Source of the DNA: Sesamum alatum
Lineage: Eukaryota > Streptophyta > Magnoliopsida > Lamiales > Pedaliaceae
Assembly: GCA_034509735.1 (NCBI GenBank)
Contig: JACGWO010000004.1
Span: 26,393,395 to 26,457,394, forward strand
Length of the DNA stretch: 64,000 bases
Direction: 5' to 3'
The notes under the pieces are model-generated. The model was not told the origin of the DNA. It saw only the letters and a list, made by a program, of their open reading frames with translations, and did no database searches. Made by a program: the position numbers and the translations under genes. Shown here one piece after another: positions 58,314 to 64,000 of the stretch (its first letter is position 1; each line of letters starts with the position of its first letter).

Positions 58314-61300
58314 TCAACCTAGAATTGTAGAGTAGCACTGTGTCGCCTCTTGTGAACTCCTTGGGCCTAATGCGGGCGTCATGCCAAGCTTTTGTGCGTT
58401 CTTGAATAGACGAGCATTCTCATAGGCGTGGTACCTCAGTTCATCCAACTCATTGAGTTGAAGCTTGCGATTGTCCCCGATCGGGGTTTTGAATGCAGTG
58501 CGATATGCCCATAGGGCATCATCTAATTTCAAAAACCAATCCTTCCTAGCGGTATTTACCGTTTTCTCCAAAATTTGTTTAAGCTCCCTATTAGAAACTT
58601 CGACCTGGCCACTCGTTTGGGGGTGGTAAGAGGTAGCTATGCGGTGAGTGACACCAAACTTCGTAAGTAAGGCTTCAAACTGTTTATTGCAAAAAATGTT
58701 TCCCACCATCACTAATAATGGCCCGAGGGGTGCCAAAACGAGTGAAAATATGCTTTTTAAGGAATTTGAGGACCACTCGGGAATCATTAGTGGGTGTACC
58801 AATAGCCTCGACCCACTTACTCACATAGTCTACCGCAACAAGGATGTAGGTGTTATTATATGATATAGGGAAAGGCCCCATAAAATCAATCCCCCACACA
58901 TCAAAAATTTCACATACTAAGATATTAGAGAGAGGCATCTCATGACGACGCGAGATATTACCTGTGCGTTGGCATTGATCACAAGCACTTACATAGGCGT
59001 GGGCATCCTTGAACAATGATGGCCAAACGAATCCGCTTTGGAGGACTTAGGCCGCTGTTTTAGATGCACCATGGTGTCCCCCACTTTCTCGGTCGTGGCA
59101 AAATTTGAGGATACTATGCATCTCCTCCTCGGGCACACAACGCCGTATCATCCCATCCCCGCATTGCTTGTACACAAAAGGTTCATCCCATAGGTAGTAC
59201 TTGACATCCGAAAAGAACTTCTTCTTTTGTTAGTACGACATGTGGGTTGGTACCACATTTCCTGCAAGAAAGTTCGCAAAGTCAGCGAACCATGGTTCTC
59301 CTTTTGTGTTGATAGCGTGCAATTGTTCATCGGGGAACTCATCACGAAGGGTGAAATCTTGCATGGTTTCTACATAATCCCTATCTAGTCTAGATAGGTG
59401 ATCGGCCACTGTGTTTTCCGAGCCCTTGCGGTCTTTTATCTCCACGTCAAATTCCTGCAGTAAGAGGATCCACCGCAATAACCGAGGTTTAGCATCACGT
59501 TTAGACAAAAGGTATCGAAGAGCTGCATGATCAGTAAAGATAATCACTTTGGATAGCAATAAGTAAGGTCGAAATTTCTCAATAGCAAAGATGACTACGA
59601 GCAGTTCTTTTTCTGTGGTGGCGTAATTGCATTGAGCTTCATTCATCGTTCTACTTGCATAATAAATAGTATGAAATTTCTTTTCTACTCGTTGTCCCAA
59701 AACAGCCCCTAGAGTGTCGTTACTAGCATCACACATGATTTCAAAAGGCAAATCCCATAAAGGTGCAGACACAATAGGCGCAGTGGTGAGTCTTTCTTTG
59801 AGCAAACGAAATGCATGCACACACTCATCATTGAATTCAAAGGGTACATCCTTACTCAAGAGATGGGTCAGAGGTCTAGCCACTTTTGAGAAATCCTTAA
59901 TGAACCGCCTATAGAAGCCGGCGTGACCTAGGAAACCTCTTACATCCTTTACAGACTGAGGGATCGGAAGTTTTGCAATTAGTTCGACTTTTGCTCTATC
60001 GACCTCTATACCACGAGAAGAGACTTTATGTCCTAGAACAATCCCTTCACTCACCATGAAATGACATTTTTCCCAATTTAACACAAGATTTGTTTCTTCA
60101 CACCTTTGCAAGACTTTGTCCAAGTTAACTAAACATGTGTCAAAAGATTGTGCATAAACAGAGAAATCATCCATAAAGACTTCCATAAAATGATCAATGA
60201 AATCACCAAACACAGAAATCATGCAACGTTGAAAGGTAGCTGGTGCATTGCACAATCCAAATGGCATTCTCCTAAATGCAAACGTACCAAAGGGACATGT
60301 GAAGGTGGTTTTCTCTTGATCCTCAGGGGCGATGGCCACCTGGTGGTATCCGGAGTAACCATCTAGGAAACAGTAAAACGCATGTCCCGCGAGTTTTTCA
60401 ACCATTTGGTCAATGAAAGGGAGGGGGAAATGGTCTTTCCTAGTGGCCTCATTAAGCACCCTATAATCAATACACACCCTCCATCCCGTGACTGTTCTAG
60501 TAGGGATGAGTTCATTATTGTCATTGGCTACTACCGTCATCCCACCTTTCTTGGGAACACATTGAACAGGACTTACCCATGCAGAATCAGAAATGGGATA
60601 GATAATACCTGCCGCGAGCCATTTGAGGATTTCCTTTTTTACTACCTCTTGCATGTTCGGATTCAACCAACGTTGTGGTTGTGCTTTCGGCTTGTGCCCA
60701 TCCTCCATCAAAATTTTGTGTGTACACGTCACCGGGCTGATTCCCTTAATATCGGCAATGCTCCAACCGATAGCCGCCAAGTGTTCCTTGAGCACTCGTT
60801 GCAACTTTTTCTCTTGTAAACCTGTCAAATTGGATGAAACAATAACCGGTAAGGATGATTCTTTCCCAAGAAAAACATACTTAAGATGGGGAGGAAGAGG
60901 CTTGAGTTCGAGAGTAGGGGGCATTTCGGTGGATGGCTTCAATACTGGAGCCGGAGGACCGCCCAAAGGAAGGAACCGACGTGGCCGTGGTGTGGTCTCA
61001 TCCTGGTTGGCCTCCAAATGGCATAGTGCTTCGACGCGCTCACCTAAACCTTCCTGCAAAAAACACTCTTTAGAGTTGAGAATACACACATCAAAAGAGT
61101 CTTTTTCGTTACTCAACATGGTACAATCGTCTGTTAATGCCTCAATGCAATCAATGGAAAAAACTTCATGCTCCACATGTTTTGGGTGTTTGATAGCTTT
61201 GAACACATTAAAAACGACCTCCTCATTATTGATTCTAAGTGTAAGTTGCCCCTTTTGCACATCAATTAAAGCTTTTCCCGTAGCAAGGAAAGGTCTACCT

Positions 61301-61620
61301 AAAATAAATGGAGTATTCACATCCTCTTCCATGTCAAGAACGACAAAATCAACGGGGATGACAAACTTTCCTACTTTGACCAATACATCCTCAACTATCC
61401 CTCTAGGGTATTTAATACTCCTATCGGCTAGTTGTAATGTGATTATAGTTGGTGAGAGCTCATGCATTCCTAATCTAGCAAATATAGAATATGGCATCAA
61501 ATTAATGCTAGCACCTAGATCACATAAAGCTTTGTCAAAATTTACTTCCCCGATAGTGCAAGGTATTGAAAACTCCCCGGATCTTTGAGCTTTGGTGGAA
61601 GTTTATTTTGCAGGATCGCT
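58314..61620 (-). pseudogene. Athila pol: protease, RT, RNase H, integrase
   Basis: The main frame (61,500-59,230, 756 codons, open upstream to the protease) is intact. The protease site DLGASINLM is at about 61,525-61,500, with FILGRPFLATGKALIDVQKG near 61,300. RT has WRVCIDYRVLNEATRKDHF, FLDGYSGYHQVAIAPEDQEK, FGLCNAPATFQRCM and the box VFMDDFSVYA (about 60,190-60,160). RNase H reads YASRTMNEAQCNYATTEKE and RPYLLLSKVIIFTDHAALRY, ending ENTVADHLSRL. Integrase follows after breaks (59,230-59,016): [39 protein letters not shown], and in another frame [20 protein letters not shown]. Frame changes near 61,575 (a T run one base short) and 58,690 mean no full polyprotein. Confidence 0.9.
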
Positions 61621-63341
61621 GAGCATTCCTCGTTGAGTTCACCGTTTCTCCATTCGCCCACTTTTTCTTGTTGGATATTACCTCTTTCAAAAACTTGGCG
61701 TAGCTTGGCATCTGTGAGAGAGCATCAAGGAGAGGGATGTTAACATGAATTTTCTTGAATATCTCTAGAAATTTACCAAACTGTTTATCCAAATTTGCCT
61801 TCAAAACGCGCTTGGGATATGGGATATATGGAGGAACTTCATCAAGATTAAGTTTAGGAGTACTCCCTTTTTCTTCCTCTTGAGGTTCCACATCCTCCGT
61901 TGGTTGAGGCTCCTCTACCCGCTCGTGGGGCGAGTCCTTCCCAAGAATTTTCCCGTTCTTGAGAGTGATTGCATTGACTTGTTCCTTAGGATTCTTCTCG
62001 GTGTTACTCGGAAGTTGCCCCTCCGTTTTGCTGGTGAGCATGCTCGCGAGTTGCCCCATTTGGACCTCGAGATTTCGGATTGAAGCCTCTTGGTTCTGAA
62101 AACGAGTGTTGGCGGCGGAGATGAAGGAGGAGAGCATTTCTTCAAGGTTATTCTTCTTCTCTTTGCGGCGGCTGCTGCTGGCGTGGTTGTTGTTGGTACC
62201 CGGTGGTCCTTGTTGTTGGTTGTTACTCCACGAAAAATTGGGTGGCTACGCCATCCCGGATTGTAGGTGTTGGAGTATGGATTAAAGTTGGACCTGCCAC
62301 CATGAGAAACAAAATTAGCATCTTCATAAACAGCACTTATGTTTCCTACCTTGCAGTCTTGACTTAAATGACCCATTTGGCCACATGCGCCGCAAGGTCC
62401 TAAGGGTGGAGCGTTCCACATCGTGGCTCCAAAGTTATTCAGTTGTTGCGTTAGTGCAGCCATTTGTGCAGATAGTGCCGTCGTTGCGTCAACTTGATGG
62501 ATACCGGCTACTCGTCGGTCCTGGACATATGAGTAGAAATTCGATGCTATCTCATCAATGATTGTGAATGCCTCTGATGGCAGTTTCTTCATGATAAGTA
62601 CCACCTGCAGCTGCATCGATGGTGGCTCGGTTGGCCAACGTGAGACCATTGTAGAATGTCTGGACCTGCCTCCATACTGGGAGCTCATGATGAGGGCACT
62701 TTTTAAGCATCTCCCTAAAACGTTCCCACGCATCATATAGTGATTCCCTATCTGACTGCACAAAAGAAGTGATGTCATTGAGCAATTTAGCAGTTTTAGA
62801 AGGGGGAAAGTATTTAGCAAGAAATTTTTTGTGTCAGGTCTTGCCAAGTTGTAATACTACCGGCAGGCAACGACTGCAGCCAATCCTTGGCCTTATCACA
62901 CAAGGAAAACGGAAATAATCTAAGCCTAACAGCATCATCACTAACACCATTAAACTTAAAAGTATCACAAATTTCAAGAAAGTTAGAGAGATGTTGATTC
63001 GGATTTTCATCACGCAAACCAGAAAACTGCACACGTGTTTGGATCATCTGAATGATGGCCGGCTTGATCTCAAAATTGTTGGCTTGGATCGAAGGTTTGG
63101 CAATGCTAGATATCACCCCATCTGCTGTTGGGAACGCATACTCCATCATTGGCCTCTCCACGACCCCTAGAGCATTTGCCATGGCCGGTTCTATGAGAAT
63201 AAGTTGATCCTCGGTGTTGGAATTTCCACTCCCTTCACCCCTCTCGATGGTGTTTCTTTGTTGGCGAAAAGTTCTCTCAATTTCAGGGTCGAATCGTGCT
63301 AACTCTCCACCACCACTTCGTGTCATTAAACTGTGCACCAA
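61535..63341 (-). pseudogene. Athila gag, frameshifted
   Basis: This is the capsid protein. From ATG at 63,341, frame 1 (to 62,814) has a disordered start, then FSGLRDENPNQHLSNFLEIC, VSDDAVRLRLFPFSLCDKAK and DWLQSLPAGSITTW. After a frame change near 62,825, the next frame reads DAWERFREMLKKCPHHELPV and QTFYNGLTLANRATIDAAAG (62,785-62,580). After another near 62,570 comes LPSEAFTIIDEIASNF and the CCHC zinc knuckle CGACGQMGHLSQDC (about 62,400-62,355). After a third (about 62,170-62,140) a coiled stretch (QNQEASIRNLEVQMGQLASM) leads to PPYIPYPKRVL. The alternative start MARPDTKN (62,847) is only a shadow frame created by the break. Confidence 0.85.
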
Positions 63342-63442
63342 AGAAAGAAGAGAAGTGAGGTAGAAAAGTAAAGATAAAAATAAAGCAAGGAAAAATCCAA
63401 ATTAATTAAGTCCAGCGAGTTATGATATTCTTTCGAATTGAA

Positions 63443-63460
63443 TCCCCGGCAACGGCGCCA
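63443..63460 (-). promoter_or_regulatory. Athila primer-binding site
   Basis: The minus strand reads TGGCGCCGTTGCCGGGGA, 6 bases after the LTR end TGCAATCA. This is the standard site of Athila-type elements, usually given as complementary to tRNA-Asp. It confirms the strand and the LTR end. Confidence 0.9.
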
Positions 63461-63466
63461 AAAACT

Positions 63467-64000
63467 TGATTGCAAAAAATATATACTAGCAAGTGTACTA
63501 GCTATCAAGTAGTATAAAGAATGTCGATCCCACGAGGATTTAACGAAACAATTACCACAACTATGACTATTCCTAATTATTTGGACAACCGAAGAGTTTG
63601 GATGATTTAGGAGTCTACTAAAAACAATAAAATCAACTTTTAGCAAGCAATTATGGTGAGGAAAAACGCAGATTTAGGAAGGAGTGCCACGGCTATAGGT
63701 CCACCTAATCAACGCAATGCATTTAATATTAACGGATCAATCACACAAATAATTATCTTCGCATACTGAGGTTTTTTCCTAATTTAATCCAATATACTCT
63801 CTCGAGCTATATCGAACCTATTACTACCAAGGAATTAGGGGATCTCTCCTCTTCCAAGACTCGTGATAATAACGCATTAAGATACATGAAAAAACCTATG
63901 GAACCAGATAGATCATGCCTGTGTATGTCTACACATCATTCAATCCATACCATGAATTACCCTTTCCACTATGCTAAATTCCCTCTCGGTTCATTAACAT
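63467..64000 (-). repeat. Athila 5' LTR, cut by the window edge
   Basis: It starts TGATTGCAAAAAATATAT and matches 53,605-54,138 base for base, except for one substitution and four 1-bp indels. The remaining roughly 710 bp lie beyond the window. Confidence 0.95.

Larger units (their letters stand above)
33036..64000 (-). mobile_element. Second Tat-type gypsy element (Tat-2), host of a nested stack
   Basis: On the minus strand, only its 3' half is inside the window: pol (47,559-44,106), an antisense gene (41,227-43,540, plus strand), the purine tract and the 3' LTR. CACTA B lies in its LTR, and the copia element starting at 47,560 interrupts its protease region. The rest of protease, gag and the 5' LTR must lie beyond 64,000. 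The arrangement of pol and antisense gene is the mirror image of Tat-1. Confidence 0.8.
47560..64000 (-). mobile_element. Ty1/copia retrotransposon nested in Tat-2, itself split by Athila
   Basis: The order on the minus strand is gag, protease, integrase, RT, RNase H (integrase before RT, which defines copia), then a purine tract and the 3' LTR at 49,882-47,560. The gag front and 5' LTR lie beyond the Athila element, outside the window. Insertion is in the Tat-2 protease coding sequence. Confidence 0.85.
53605..64000 (-). mobile_element. Athila-type Ty3/gypsy retrotransposon, youngest layer
   Basis: It is almost complete within the window: 3' LTR (53,605-54,850), purine tract, an Athila ORF-1-like gene, integrase, RT/RNase H and protease in one long frame, gag, primer site (63,443-63,460) and the first 534 bp of the 5' LTR. 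The LTR parts are nearly identical. Target: copia gag; the visible left flank is AAGCT. Several frames are broken by single-base changes, mostly in base runs. Confidence 0.9.

Noticed and set aside
60623..61588. Plus-strand frame of 321 codons
   Set aside because: It lies entirely opposite the intact Athila protease/RT frame and has no recognisable domain.

Overview
This window is plant nuclear DNA, most likely from a flowering plant and probably a eudicot: it is AT-rich intergenic sequence packed with transposable elements. I found no host gene standing on its own, no tRNA or rRNA gene, and nothing prokaryotic. The plant assignment rests on the element families present: Athila, Tat, chromovirus and copia LTR retrotransposons, an L1-type LINE, two large CACTA (En/Spm) transposons with TNP1/TNP2-type genes, hAT- and Mutator-like small elements, and a captured exon resembling plant BRE1/HUB E3 ligases.

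Layout, left part (1-23.8 kb). Positions 84-577 are an unclassified repeat carrying a MITE; an empty copy of the same repeat lies at 32.0 kb. A decayed Tat-type gypsy element (plus strand, about 0.8-14.4 kb) is split by a whole, badly decayed chromovirus on the minus strand (1,966-10,383, with both LTRs, PBS and PPT). Downstream of the Tat pol lie about 42-bp tandem repeats and an antisense, intron-bearing extra gene. Next come a second MITE copy (14.9 kb), a long-inverted-repeat Mutator-like element (15.4-17.1 kb), a hAT-like element, a 5'-truncated LINE (17.7-21.2 kb, minus strand) and several small inverted-repeat elements.

Middle (23.8-40.8 kb). CACTA element A (23,830-31,901) has perfect CACTA ends, a 3-bp target duplication, a TNP2 transposase with few breaks, a TNP1-like gene, and between them a captured host exon with intact splice sites. 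That exon can join in frame to a GC-rich upstream exon. CACTA element B (33,390-40,787) uses a different subterminal repeat and is more degraded. It sits inside the 3' LTR of a second Tat element.

Right part (33-64 kb) is a nested stack on the minus strand. The second Tat element (3' LTR split by CACTA B, antisense intron-bearing gene at 41.2-43.5 kb, pol at 44-47.6 kb) was entered in its protease region by a copia element (3' LTR 47,560-49,882, polyprotein to 53,604). The copia gag was in turn entered by an Athila element (53,605 to beyond 64,000). The visible parts of the two Athila LTRs differ by one substitution and four 1-bp indels, so it is the youngest insertion of the stack.

The genes here serve mobile elements (capsid, protease, reverse transcriptase, RNase H, integrase, DDE-type transposase). 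The most novel items are the chimeric HUB/BRE1-like exon fusion in CACTA A, the antisense intron-bearing Tat genes with intron boundaries conserved between two copies, and the repeated hairpin motif in the Athila element.
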